From Ancylostoma caninum (lineage: Eukaryota > Nematoda > Chromadorea > Rhabditida > Ancylostomatidae), in contig JBAJFG010000531.1 of assembly GCA_037903475.1 (NCBI GenBank), forward strand, positions 1-64,000: DNA of 64,000 nucleotides. The letters are read 5' to 3'. Under the pieces are notes generated by a model. It saw only the letters and a list, made by a program, of their open reading frames with translations, ran no database searches and had not been told where the DNA came from. Shown here piece after piece: positions 1-11,422 of the stretch (position 1 is the stretch's first letter; every line of letters begins with the position of its first letter). Made by a program: the position numbers and the translations under genes.

Positions 1-36
1 ACCTCTCTCAATGTCATCTTAGGGAGGATGGGTATG

Positions 37-520
37 TTGTCCCATCGGTTCTCCCTTCCGAAATCCGACATGCCATCAAGTCGGTGAAGAATCGTACAGC
101 GCCGGGCCCCGACAGGATTCGACCGGAACATCTGAAGAACCTACCGCCAGTTCTCATCACCACCTCGGCTAGGCTTTTCACGCGGTACCTGTCGGAATGC
201 AAGGTACCTAATCAATAGAAGACCGGCAGGACCAAGACAAGAAGTGAGACCCGCAGGACATTGGCAATTATCGCCCCATCTGCCTACTGTCCGTCGTCTA
301 CAAGCTTTTCACGCTAGTGATCCTGAACAGAATCGAAAGGACGCTAGAGACAGCCGTGCGAGCAAGCAGGGTTTCGAAAAGGATTCACTACGATTGACCT
401 CATATGCACCGTCATTAGACTCATAGAAGTATCATGAGAGTACAAGATGCCCCTCTGTCTCACGTTCATCGACTTGAAGAAAGCTTTCGACTCTGTCGAG
501 ACGGAAGCGGTCTCATTGTA
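37..520 (+). pseudogene. Decayed RTE-type reverse transcriptase fragment
   Basis: Translated in shifting frames, this stretch gives the N-terminal half of a non-LTR (RTE clade) reverse transcriptase. The APGPD motif is near 99-113, a segment reading [18 protein letters not shown] lies near 257-310, and the catalytic motif A segment FIDLKKAFDSV is at about 465-497. Stops and frameshifts interrupt it, for example the TAG after the KVPNQ segment near 215, so it is a dead copy. The endonuclease domain would lie before base 1, and similarity fades after about 520. Domain order and motifs are seen directly; assignment to the RTE clade rests on similarity to the nematode RTE copies also found at 45.0-46.6 kb and 61-62 kb. 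Confidence 0.8.
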
Positions 521-2187
521 GCTTGAATAATGCTGAATCAAAAAAAATTGTGATGGTGGGGAAGTTGGCCCAGTCACATCAACGCGATTTTCAAAGGCAG
601 CACTCCTCGAAATGCACGAGCCTGAGAAAAAGTCTCAGCAGTAACGCACACTGGCAGTGTTTATGTTTATTCATTCATCTTGATTGGCGATACATTATCT
701 AAACATACTTGGGAGCAGTATTAGAATGAGAATGTAGGTTGAAAACCAGAAGAACAGGAAAACTGAGTGAGGGTCCAGTCCGCTTCCTAAGAGAAACACG
801 CAGTGTATAGGATGCCCCGAATCACGATTAGCTTTCCTAGAGAGCCGGGGGCGGAGGCTAGCTGGAATTGTTAATACTGCATGTTTCAGAAGGGGAGCCC
901 AACAAAGGAGATACATACAATAAGGGAAAGTGAAGAGTCTTGATAAAATATAAGAAAGCAGGAGCGAAGATGCAAGATTTCGTCAGGTAATGATAAGAAT
1001 TCAATATCAGGATATTCGACCAATGAAAAGAAGGATTCAAATGCTCAATGGATTATAAGATGACGAGAGTACAGCTAGAACGTAGAAGTAGGATTAATGA
1101 GTTTTTTGGAGTGTAGGACTTCAAAAAGACTGGAACGTAGAAGATTTGGAATATCTGAGCAGGCCTGGCTCTAAACTATTCCAGATTCCTTGAACTCTAC
1201 AAACAAAACTGTTTTTATATGTATGTAATATTCGATTTTTCCAATCGGACTCTAAAGGCATGCCCTTGAGTTAAGCTCAAAAAATGGGGAGATTTCGGAG
1301 AGCTCAAAAAGTTTGAGATCTAGTTCGTCAGTCGTCAGTTTGTATATGAACGTGTTTATTATTTTTATTGTATTGCTGAGCTAATTCCACTGTATGCTGA
1401 GTAATAAAATAAAACAGAAAAAAGTCTCAAACGGCTCAAGACTTTCTTATCACCCTAATATTTAGTGAAATTGGCTCGTAGCCTGTGGAATGCGTGCATT
1501 TAAGGGACAATGGTCACATATACCAGACCTATTTCGAGTCGATTCAGGAATAACGTTTCACGAGCATTCCAATGGAATTAATTCAATTTCTGCCTCCTCT
1601 TATTCGAGGTTAACACTGCCCCCTGTGACTCCACATATCAAGACAAGCATGCTTGGCAATTATGAAACTTCGAACTCCTTTGAATTCTCAGATATTACAA
1701 CTAGCTGTGATGAGCTCAGCAGTGCAAGCCACGGAGAGGCTACATAATTTTAGCCGGTACTGCACATTGCATACAAGCTGTGAATGTGTGCGTGCGTGCG
1801 CACCTCCATGTAGAGGCGGCGCCGTATCCAACGTGGGTGTACGGATGCCTATTTGGAAATTCGACAATTTATCAAATGTGGCAAAACGCCATAGCTATTT
1901 GTTCTTAGTCCACGCCCACTTTCATCGTGTCGTGATGGGCCCCATCGCTTGTGGTGACCGACCCAGACAAAAAGACCGTACTGACCTAGGTAACAAATAT
2001 TAACTCCCGGACTAACAGCGCACCGAGACCAGGCCGACCGCGGCGCCAAACGTTGCCAAGCGGACTGATTGCGGTATTAAGTATGGGTCCCTGGAGGATC
2101 ATTAGACCGTTTTTGGTGCCGGGCTTGATATGTGAACCCGTTCAGACGCATATTACGGGCAAATGCTAGTGCGTCAGTGATCTTATA
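521..2187. other. No gene recognised
   Basis: No supported exon, RNA gene or structured repeat was found here. The short ORFs have no recognisable motif and no splice-site context. The first 120 bases may still hold badly decayed RTE sequence. Confidence 0.5.
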
Positions 2188-2580
2188 ATAATGTAACGTT
2201 GCATGAGGCTAACCAAATTTATGTGGAGTAATCTCGAGGACATTCTTATTTTCCTGGTACTTTCTCTCCTTGTCGAGCAGTCTCAAGCGCCTGATAACCC
2301 AAAATTTCAATTATTCCATTTTTCTCTGGAATTGAAGCGAATTGAAATGGGATTTCTCCCAGTGTGACTGGGAACATCACCCATTTGAGAACACGAACCG
2401 ATTGAATTTAATGGCAAATTCCAAGCGCTCTGTGAAAATTACACCAGCCACACTGTGGAGGGCGCCTTAATTTTGTTGGTCGAACTCTCTGGAGAGGCGA
2501 AGAGCTCGCACGGGAATTTTTAATTGCGCACTTTGTAGTATAAATCTGATTTTGACAGAGCACTGGTTATCAGATCACAA
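2188..2580 (-). repeat. Interspersed repeat of about 390 bp, copy A
   Basis: The reverse complement aligns almost end to end with 29430-29845. Shared blocks include ATTTTGGGTTA, GCTTCAATTCCAGAG (Ct/At variants), CAGAGAGTTCGA and CTCGAGATTACTC. The two copies lie in opposite orientation 27 kb apart. No coding capacity or clear terminal repeat is visible. It may be a solo SINE- or MITE-like unit; the class is undetermined. Confidence 0.65.
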
Positions 2581-3044
2581 GAATGTCGATTATGCAAGAA
2601 CCGACTTGCCAAAGTCAGTGACCTGCAGCGCTGCCCCACTTCGCTCTTTGCCTCGTAGTCCGCGGACTTCTGCACCAGCGAAGTAGGGCTCCTGCTGTGA
2701 AAACGGCAAAAGTCCAGCGAATGTTGTTGTGCATTCTCCGATTGTTACCCATTGTTATCTGATTTGTTACCTAATTTTTTTTATAAAACTTTTCTGTCAA
2801 AAATTTTGAAACAGTGAAAACTTATGTAATAACCTGACATAAGGGCGAGAAATTTGGGTTACTTCGTAAGGACCTTTCCATTGATTTTGAATTCCGGGCG
2901 AACGGTATCGTCTTCTCTGGACGGCACAAAAAGAGTGCTCGTCCCCTGCCCTTGTATAAGGGTAAATAAAGCTTTGAAGCCAAAATCTGAATCACCGTTC
3001 ACGGGCTGTAGCCCCTCACTTAGCGTCGGGTATACTTGCAACCG

Positions 3045-3235
3045 AATCGGATAATTATTCGGTCATTCGAATAAATTATTCGAATCGAATCATTCGAAAA
3101 TTCGAATAATCGAAATTTTCCTTTTTCGAATATATTCGATGTTCGAATATTCGAAAAAGTCAATTTTCGAATATATTCGATTATTCGAATATTCGAAGTC
3201 CCCATTATTTGAATGTGTCACCCGAATATTCGATG
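3045..3235. repeat. TTCGAAT-rich palindromic cluster
   Basis: The sequence is dominated by overlapping copies of the self-complementary word ATTCGAAT and its variants, such as TTCGAATATATTCGA. It can fold on either strand. The same word cluster recurs at 5248-5350, 58120-58400 and 58625-58820. No open frame or transposon end was identified. Confidence 0.7.
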
Positions 3236-3844
3236 TACTAATCACATGAAGGGCTTCACAGACGCTAGCCTAGTTTTGAACAGAATGAAGGCGCCATGTA
3301 TGAGTATAGAGAGTGGTCTACGTCGGTTTTTTTTTTTGAATCTGGCAGCATGCAACGCCTTTTAGTCATCCACTACGCTCATCCAAAAGCGCTTTTCTCC
3401 CTATACAATTTTGTCATCATGAGATTCCCCAAAAATGTTGGTTTACTTGATTTCTTGCTTAGGAAAAAATGCCAAGCTGAGAAAAAAAATGCTATTTTCT
3501 CTTTACATTCAGTAGGGACTAGAATGCATTCAATGCTGGGCGAACGCCTATGCTCAGTAGAATATAAACGCCGGAGAACATCATCAACGAGGTCCTGAGG
3601 TGCAGCTTTGACGATGTTGGCAGCGTAGGACTAGACATTTTCAATCGTTATCAGGATTTTTAAACCGATGCGATAGGATTTTTCAGTGGATTTTCCAGGT
3701 GAATTATTCCATCTCAATATTGCATTTGAGAAGCGCGATGTCCACATGGACTATGCAATTCTTCTCGAACAATTCTCACGCCTTCACGTGACACTTTTGT
3801 CGGATCGTGATGGTTGGCTTCTCCGGGACAAAATATGTCTCTAG
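3236..3844. other. No gene recognised
   Basis: A 100-codon open frame at 3296-3598 has no family motif and no splice context. Nothing else of note is visible. Confidence 0.4.
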
Positions 3845-4110
3845 CAGTGGCGGATGCAGGGGGGGGGGCTCGAGAATGGGTCGGCAAATTTTTGAAATTA
3901 CTTTACAATACAAATAAAAATCTTGCATAATTATAGTTTATTTTTATTAGTTTATTTTTATTGTTATTTTTAATACAATTTTTATTAATTATTTATTATT
4001 ATAATTAAGGTTTTTATTAACTTTATTTTCCGTCTGGGTCCCCAAAACGGCGGAGACCCCACTTTTTTTCCCACGCCACCCCTACCGCCCACTCTCTGCG
4101 TCCACCACTG
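3845..4110. mobile_element. hAT-type MITE, 266 bp
   Basis: It begins CAGTGGCGGATGCAG and ends CTGCGTCCACCACTG, so the terminal inverted repeats match over about 15 bases with two mismatches. The left part and right part match the two outermost ends of the 3.9-kb element at 21359-25259, with only an AT-rich spacer between them. CAGTGGCGGA-type termini are characteristic of hAT superfamily elements. No clean 8-bp target duplication is visible (GTCTCTAG against GAGTGAAG), so the copy is probably old. It has no transposase and is non-autonomous. Confidence 0.8.
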
Positions 4111-4716
4111 GAGTGAAGTTATGAGACCGCTGATGAGCGATCATTCCAATCACAGCTTGCCTTCCTTACATAGCATAAGCATCTGAGTGGTTTTATAATG
4201 GTTTTATAGTGGTTTTTTACTATAGTAGTCTTTCGAGCTCCGACTGAACGCTAGGAGAGTCAGGCGTCAATAGTGCTGTTTCTCGGAGACGCAATACTCC
4301 ATATTGTAGTCTTAAAACTTGATCAAATTGTCGGTTTGAAAAGAATTCGGCTATTCTTGTAGAGCAAGAATAGCGCTTTTGAATCATGTACGACTCATAG
4401 CTAAAAGGTGACAAATACAGTAGGCTGGGTTCTTCGCGGACACGGCGGCGTTGCAAGCGCTGAAATCGCCGCTGTAGGCAGAGTTTTCCTGATATTTTTA
4501 AAATCACATTTGATGTTAAGTATGTATCAAGAAAACTCTATAGTTTGCTGTCGCGGCGAGGATCGCTGTGCGGTTGGCGAAAACTGCAATTGAAAAAAAA
4601 CGCACTCAATAGTCCGCTTCCGTTTTGTTGCACACTAATTTTTTCTATTTTTCAATAATCAATCACTTTTTATTAGGTTGGTGTGGATTAGTTGAAATCA
4701 CTTAAAATTTTGTTTT
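4111..4716. other. No gene recognised
   Basis: Only short unsupported frames are present. No splice-bounded exon could be linked to the host gene. Confidence 0.4.
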
Positions 4717-5124
4717 TTAAACTCAGCACTCACGGAAGTTCTCATTTCTGAATGGAGTTTCTTACCGTGTAGCCGGCCGCTGGACAATTACAACAGCCGC
4801 TAACCTGCGAAGATACTGCCGCGGACACATCTACCGACCTGAACAGAAGGGTGTCGCCGCGCCAGCTAACGCAGTTGATCAGATGTGCGCATATGGTTTA
4901 GCGCTGTGAGCGAAGTGGAATGCGTACCATTTTCAGGGTCTCATGGTGGGACTAATCACAGAATAGTCGTCCGCGCTTTGGACGCATACGAAATATCATC
5001 ACCATTTCCTGCGTTTCCCTCTTGTTTGCACCACTTCATCATTTTCGATGATTTCCCCATCCTTGGAAACTCCGATATACCGCAAAATCTCTAAAATAAA
5101 AATTTCCGTGAGTTCTGCCTTTAA
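4717..5124. mobile_element. TTAA-flanked MITE, 408 bp (family III)
   Basis: TTAA occurs at both edges (4717-4720 and 5121-5124). The ends read GCACTCACGGAA on the left and TTTCCGTGAGTTCTGCCT on the right. The internal sequence matches 19026-19515 in the same orientation and 5545-6125 in the opposite one. TTAA target sites are typical of piggyBac-type transposition; that class is inferred, because no transposase is present. Confidence 0.75.
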
Positions 5125-5247
5125 ATTAATTCATTAGAATTGCTCGAAGGATTTTTTTGCTGGTTCTTTTCGACAATAAATTCGAAAGGGGCCGCAAAAT
5201 GTGTTCTAGATTTCTAGAGTTTTGAATCTATCGAAGTTCCAATACAG

Positions 5248-5350
5248 GACCTTCATTCGAATAATTTATTCGAATAAATTATTCGAATAATTATTCGAAA
5301 AAAACCAATTTTCGAATACATTCGAAGACTCGAATATTCGAAATTTTTTT
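5248..5350. repeat. TTCGAAT-rich palindromic cluster
   Basis: Repeated ATTCGAAT/ATTATTCGAA words, the same kind of sequence as 3045-3235. It lies between two miniature elements. Confidence 0.65.
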
Positions 5351-5395
5351 GGAAATGTGCAAGTATAGCGTCGGGTACACCTCGGACCAGAAGAT

Positions 5396-6310
5396 GGCGC
5401 TCTGCATGCTGCCACCGGTTGTCCGCAGAGTCAGAGAAGCCGGAGGCAGCACAGAGAGCGCCTGTGTCTGATCAAGGAGCCGCGCTGTGGCCACGCCCTC
5501 TTGACTGCGGACATTTGGAGCTTCCTGTACATCTTCCTTCCCTCTCAAAGGTAGCACTCACATATATTTCCGCGTTGGAAAGTTCGCGGTATATCGGGGT
5601 CTTTAGAGACGGCAAAATCATCGACAAAAATGAAGTAGCGTGAAACACGCGGAAAACACAAAAAAAATTTTTGGGCTACATATTTCATGTGCGCCCACAG
5701 TGCGGACGAGTGTTCCGTGATGGGTCCCGCCCCGAAACCCTGCAAATGGTGCGCACTCCAAACAAAAGCTTGCCCTAGATCACATACGCGCACCCAGTCG
5801 ATGGCATTAGTTGAAGCAACGGAACCCTTTTTGTCCAGAACGGCAGATGTGCCCACGGCAGTATCTTCTCAGACATAGTCTGCTTCGCCAGCGATGGTAG
5901 TCGAGTATTCGTGCACAGTGTCTGTTTTTCTCTGCACCGTCTCCAATCTCTGCGCACTTTCCCGCCCTCTTCTTCTCTGCAGCGTTTCCCCAACTATCTT
6001 CCCCCGTGGAACAGACTATATTCCTCTATTCGCTGTGTTCAATTTACTCTTGTGATTGTACAACGGCTGGCTACACGGTAAGCGACTCTCATCAGAGGTG
6101 AAAATCTCTGTGATTGCTGCCTTTAAATGCCTTCGCACTTTTGGGTGCTCTCTTTCTCTGTAGCGTCTTTCAGCTACAGGAAGCTCCAAATGTCCGCAGT
6201 CAAGAGGGCGTGGCCGCGGCGCGGCTCCTTGATCAGACACAGGCGCTCTCTATGCTGCCTCTGGCTTCTCTGACTCCGCAGCCAACCAGTGGCAGCATGC
6301 CGAGCGCCTC
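5396..6310. repeat. Inverted-repeat element enclosing another MITE
   Basis: About 130 bp at 5396-5527 recurs inverted at 6176-6310. Both arms carry GCATGCTGCCAC near the outer edge and GACATTTGGAGCTTCCT near the inner edge. A further partial copy in direct orientation sits at 6315-6375. The TTAA-type MITE 5545-6125 occupies the interior, which suggests nesting: an older inverted-repeat element received a younger insertion. Confidence 0.65.
5545..6125. mobile_element. TTAA-type MITE, about 580 bp (family III, inverted)
   Basis: The left end reads TCAAAGGTAGCACTCACA and the right end TGTGATTGCTGCCTTTAA, forming inverted termini. The left TTAA has drifted to TCAA. The interior is the reverse complement of the family seen at 4717-5124 and 19026-19515. 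No coding capacity. Confidence 0.65.
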
Positions 6311-6375
6311 TGTCTCTGTCTAAAGCCGCGTCGTGGCCACGTCCCTCTTGATTGCGGACATTTGGAGCTTCCTAT

Positions 6376-7660
6376 ATCTCCCACAGTAGAAGAGCAGAGC
6401 ATAGTTCAGGGCTGGAGCTGTTGCGTGATTCGAAGATTTCGCGAAAATCCGGGATATTTACCTCTCGGACTTTGTTGGTATAAGCGCAAACGCGTCTTTT
6501 TGTTGCGATACGGCCATCAGACTTTGCAGACGTACCGGCCCAGACGTCAATATTGCGCAGAAGGACTATACAAAGTCTCTTCTGGTGTTCGCTCCCTTCG
6601 TGATGCCAAGCTTGCCCCAATGAACGTGACTGAGGCCTCACTTCCAAAAAATTCACAGGAACTTCCTTCCAGGAAAGATTCGAGGGGAGATCGCACCAAG
6701 TTATCCTCATATTTGTTGTAAATAGTCTGTTCACGGAAGTAATCCCTGTTTTGAAGTCAGCTCCTAAATCATTCGTCGGCTGTTGACCTCAAACGTGTGA
6801 TTCATGCAAAACCGACGGCCCCACAGACACACGGGGGTAGCGGGAATCGATCGCCGCATATGGATTACGCTACAAGTCTTCCTCTTATCAGTATTAATGG
6901 GGCGCCTGTTCCGTTTCTTTACTAGCTGAAAGAATCTTCCATCTGTGTATATGCTTTTAGTACTGCCGAAATGTGCATATATAAAGCTTGTTAAATAGCT
7001 TTTTTGTAGCTTTGAAATTTCGTTGGAAGAGAATTACACAGAGAAATACCTAAACACTTCATAAATGATTGCATTTTATATTTAGACGCCAGTCTTAATG
7101 GCCTTTCAAGAGCGGAAAGCTTAACAACAAAGTGTCCCCAATTGGGCGGTTTTCTCTGACAAATACTACGAAAATCAATGCTTGAGCTTGCTGTTTAACC
7201 GTAGCTTCGTTCTGATGAACTTCACAAGAAGATTGTTTTTTTTCTTTTTCTACATTTGGTAGTTGGGTGTCTTTTGCGTGTACATGAAGTTCTTCCTTTC
7301 GTTGATAATGATTTCGTTTCCTAATAGATTTTTTTGTCTTGCCTGATTTGGGTTCACCGAAGGAGCCCGTAGTTATAGGGGCTATCCGTATGTATATACA
7401 CATTTATGTATTTATCTATTTTGTCTGCACTTATGTTTGCTTCCTAGTTTTCGATTAGGAAAAACTACGGTGAAAATCTCTCAGAGCAATTCACTACAAT
7501 CAGCAATTTGGAGCTGATTATATATACTATTCACTCACGTGGCGCACCATGAAAACATGCTGTCAAAGCATGTTTCACAGTTCTTGGGTGGTTGCCTTCG
7601 AGGTATTGATGTTCAGAATATTTATAATTCCGAGAAATATAACCGATAAGCTGTAGCTAT
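6376..7660. other. No gene recognised
   Basis: Two overlapping opposed frames of about 120 codons at 6362-6734 show no family similarity that I can name. The rest holds nothing identifiable. Confidence 0.4.
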
Positions 7661-7769
7661 ACCGTGTCGGAGTCCGATCCTTTGGATAACGAAAGATAAG
7701 TATCGATCATCGGATAACGAAAATCAATACTCATCTTTTGTTTTCCGACCGGGTCGGACTCCGACGCAC
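7661..7769. repeat. Short hairpin MITE, about 109 bp
   Basis: GTGTCGGAGTCCGA at the left is mirrored by TCGGACTCCGACGCAC at the right, with further inverted similarity inward (GATAACGAAAGATAAGTAT against ATACTCATCTTTTGTTTT). A TA dinucleotide flanks each end, as in Tc1/mariner-type insertions. No coding capacity. Confidence 0.55.
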
Positions 7770-8047
7770 TATAAATCAAGCTATAGGTCTGCTCAGTGAA
7801 TTTGTGATAAGGACACACCTTTTGCAATGAAAATTTCCGCTCCATTCCTCATAGGTGGTTGTTGTTACAGAGGCTCAATTCCTATGCTATTTAGTTCACC
7901 GTTGTTTTTTATAATCTTTTCCGTTTTTCTGCCGCATACTACTTGAAACGTTTCGAGCTTCTTCAGTTTTTATCTCCCTCTACCCTTCTTCAACCTTTCT
8001 ATGCTCCATTTTGATTCATTAATCATATCTTCATCATCTGTATGTGT

Positions 8048-8067
8048 ATCAGAATTGTCAATTTCAG
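8048..8067 (+). promoter_or_regulatory. 3' splice acceptor directly before the first ATG
   Basis: CAATTTCAG lies directly against the ATG at 8068. In nematodes this arrangement is common at trans-splice acceptor sites, where a spliced leader is joined just upstream of the start codon. It could equally be an ordinary acceptor of an internal exon whose first base happens to start an ATG. The sequence alone does not decide. Confidence 0.5.
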
Positions 8068-8172
8068 ATGGATTACACGGTAACAGTGACTGATTCGCTG
8101 GAGAGCATCGCCGCCTCACATGACTGTACAGTTGGCGAGTTGATGAAGCTCAATCGGATGAGTTCGCGTATG
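8068..8172 (+). CDS. lmd-3: Exon 1, LysM domain N-terminal part
   Basis: Thirty-five codons starting at ATG directly after an acceptor-like TTTCAG and ending before GTATGT in phase 0. The peptide begins MDYTVTVTDSLESIA and continues to VGELMKLNR, the classic LysM pattern (Y-x-V, D-S-L-x-x-I-A, then L-x-x-L-N). Human OXR1 has the same pattern. In this family LysM is intracellular, and glycan binding is not assumed. The start was chosen because the LysM begins right at the methionine and no upstream exon was found. The exon could still be internal, with the true N terminus upstream of 8068. Confidence 0.85.
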
Positions 8173-8454
8173 GTATGTCTGAAGAATTCATTGCCACTTT
8201 CCGTTTGTTTTTAATGTGCTTTTATTTCGGCTCTTGCACTCACATTGTGCTCAGCCGGTTGACAAGGTGCCACGTGTGGGACCCCATGCACAACCGATGG
8301 GACACAATGCGGTGTCGCGCGGGGGAGGGGGGTGCATACCGAAATCGTATGGTTGCGAGTGTACAAATGATGACCTCCGGTATCTCGACCCGGTTATGGC
8401 GCTGGCAAGGCGCGCGTTGTGGTCGCGTCGCACTGTTTTGGGTGTAGGTCTTAT

Positions 8455-9190
8455 GGCGTGATTCTTCGGGTGGCACAATAGACGGGCTGAGACTGGGGCG
8501 CGCTACTACCACCCGATTATGGCCACGCGTCGCGGTTTACCTGGATCTGCCTGACGAAGCAACTCGTCCACCTATCCGGCATTACCCTACGGTGAAAGAG
8601 ATTGCATAGAGTTACAGATACCTCTACGTAACAAACCCTTGAAATTAGGTTTCACTTCTAATGCGCTGCACTTTTATATATAATTGATGGGGTTTTGAAA
8701 AAAAAAAGAATTGATAGGGTTTTGAAGAAACTAATCTTTACATACATCAACTTCACGTCAGGTATTTGACTTTGATAGGAGTCATTCCTAGCACTCTCAA
8801 ATGTTCAAAAACTTTAGAGAGCCAGAAGTTCGGGTAATTTAATCATTCAGCAGTTTGAAAGATTACTTGTTTGAAGTATTTGTTTAGATTTTCCAAAAAG
8901 CTTCTTATTCTAACAGAGTATTCATTGGGCTTCCGTAGAAATTTCCTTGTTTTGACAGCACATTCACTTGGGTATTCAGATGAGTTTTATGTTCGAAACT
9001 TTCGTTCATCCGTATACCCTAAAAACCAGTAGCACCGCTAGTTCAACGTTCTTCTCCACTGTCGGATGATGGCTGCATGGTTGCTCTGTCAGGCATATCC
9101 AGGCAACAGCGACGCGGGACAGGATGCCGGGTGGTAGGACGGCGCTCAGACCTCGTCTGCCCATAGTGCCACCCGAGGAATCGCGCCATG
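8455..9190. repeat. Inverted-repeat pair in intron 1
   Basis: About 150 bp at 8455-8605 (TTCGGGTGGCAC, TGGATCTGCCTGACG) recurs as the reverse complement at about 9050-9190 (TCGGGTGGCACTATGGGC, TGGATATGCCTGACA read on the minus strand). Divergence is moderate. A C-rich homopolymer run borders the right arm. This may be a decayed foldback transposon; no target duplication was seen. Confidence 0.55.
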
Positions 9191-10951
9191 CGACCGCCAC
9201 CCCCCCCCCCCCCTCACTGTTTTCACTGCTGGTGCAGAATTCCGTTACTAGAGCATGAGTGAAAAATGAACTACGTAGAGACTGCTCATATATAGCATGA
9301 ACATTACACACCTCTTTGGCCACTACACTAGAAAACTTTGGCAGTTATTTCTTACTTCTTACCCATATTTTCCAATTCTGCGATTCTGTGTAAGTTGCTT
9401 TTGAAACAATTTAACCCATTGACGACCGCGTGGCTCACCAGTGAACAGTGCTTTCTTTGGCCGCGTGGGACCGCGCTGCTCATCGGTGAGCCGCGCCCTT
9501 CTAATTAACTACTGGACCTTATTTTCGAAATTTTTCGCAGTATTTCCATATGAAATCAGTACAACACATCCAAGCAGTATCTCAGATCACTGCAGTTCAA
9601 GAAAAACTTCTTCTCTATTCTGACAAATGCCAAGAAAAGATGGGAATTTGAAACTGAGGAAGAATGCATTACATCTCTTTATTACATTATTATTATTATT
9701 TATAATAACATTACATTATTAAATATATTACGACATTATTATAATAAATTATTATAATATTATAGTAAAGTGTATTAAATATATTTATTATTTATAATTA
9801 CATCTCTGTAATTTTCTTGAATAGTTTGTATTGTATCATGACCTAACCTTATCTCACGACTGCCTTACTCTCGAGAAACCCCCTTATAGCCCTCGAAATA
9901 CCTTTAGAAAATCCTTTCGGCCTTAAACGAAATGAAAAGCATTGCGATTTCCCGATTTTCTGGTCATATGACACTTGTAACCTTTCAAAATAAGGATTCA
10001 AATTATTTCTGCAAAACTATCTATTTTGCTCTAAATTCTTTTATCATAACAACGCTGAGCTATGCGGGCGCCGCACTTTCGAAAAGGGCGTTGGTCACAC
10101 GCGCCAGACACGAGAAGATGCGCACGGTCGTCAATGGATTAATTCTTTGATCATGGCTATTATATCCATTTGGTACCATGGTCCCATTTTTAAAGCTTAC
10201 GGTAAGAGTATTGTATCACGTTGGGAGAACATGCCAGTTTCGATAAGAAAATATCAAATTCATGGGAATTAAAGATAACCCCTCCATACGTAGTTTCGGA
10301 GGATTATGTGAGTTTCGATATTCATGTGCCACTGTACGCGTACCATGACTGAGAAAATGGGATTATCATACTAAATGATATTCGTTTTCAGCACCTCAAA
10401 TACCCCCCCCCCCAACCCACCTCACCCCACCCTAAAAAGTTGCAGCCAAAAGAATTTTTTGAAGTTTTAGGCCCGCGAATGTGGAGCATTGTCCAACAGT
10501 ACCCTCTTAGGCAAAGCTTCAGCAGAGATTTTGGTTTTGAGAATTTGTGGCAGAAAGGCTGGAATGGTGTCCTACCACTAGGTATTCCTAGATTTTCAAT
10601 TTTAATTTCTATAGAACTCTAACGTAAACAGACCAGGCTTCCATTCCGTTTCAAACCGTTTTGGTATAACATTTATCCTTTTCATAGAAAATTTGTCTAA
10701 TTTCTAGGAGGTACATACACATTTGCTAAAGTTTTGTTCCGTCATTTACTTAGTTCATGTTTTTGCGCCGTCAATAATTAGCCTTATCTGCCCCAAGCTC
10801 AACATTGACAGTCATATTTGATATGTTGTGAGTGTGTAGGCGAAGTTAGTATGCACATTTCTATCATTGGTTGTGATTATCGGTCTCGAACACAAGTCAA
10901 GAATGGACATGATTGTTTGTGCTAAGAAGCATCAGCAGCGAGTACGACGAT

Positions 10952-11422
10952 TTAAAGGCAGCAAGAGCCGAAATCCTCGACTTCGAGCTGAGGTACGGGT
11001 AGTGAAGTACAGACTGAGCACCTCATAAATATGAAACGAACACAGACAATGATGGCTTACCTGCAGAGAAAATAGAACATTCGTCGCGAACACGCCTGGC
11101 CGTGTTCGCGCGCGGACGAGTTTTCCCCGGCCCCAAAAGCCATTGTGGCGCCTGGTTTGGTGCATGTGGTCAGTGCTCCTGTGAATTCAACGCATTTCGT
11201 AGTCCTTTTGCGCCAAAACCACGAGCTGCAATGGCTTTTGGGGCCGGGGAAAACTCGTCCGCACGCGAACACGGCCTGGCGTGTTCGCGACAGCAGTTCC
11301 ATTTTCTCTGCAGGTAAGCCATCATTGTCTGTGTTCGTTTCACATTTATGATGTGCTGACTCTGTACTTCACTACCGGCACCTCAGCTCGGAGTCGAGGA
11401 TTTCGGCTCTTGCTGCCTTTAA
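10952..11422. mobile_element. TTAA-flanked long-inverted-repeat MITE, 471 bp (family IV)
   Basis: TTAA at 10952-10955 and 11419-11422. The ends read AAGGCAGCAAGAGCCGAAAT and its complement. The inverted arms extend about 210 bp each and include AGTTTTCCCCGGCCCC and CGAACAC blocks, so nearly the whole element folds back on itself. Its left end resembles 54199 onward. Non-coding; the short frames in it are mirror images of each other. Confidence 0.8.

Noticed and set aside
3837..4118. 8-bp target duplication around the 266-bp hAT MITE
   Set aside because: The flanks GTCTCTAG and GAGTGAAG agree at only four of eight positions, so no duplication is claimed.
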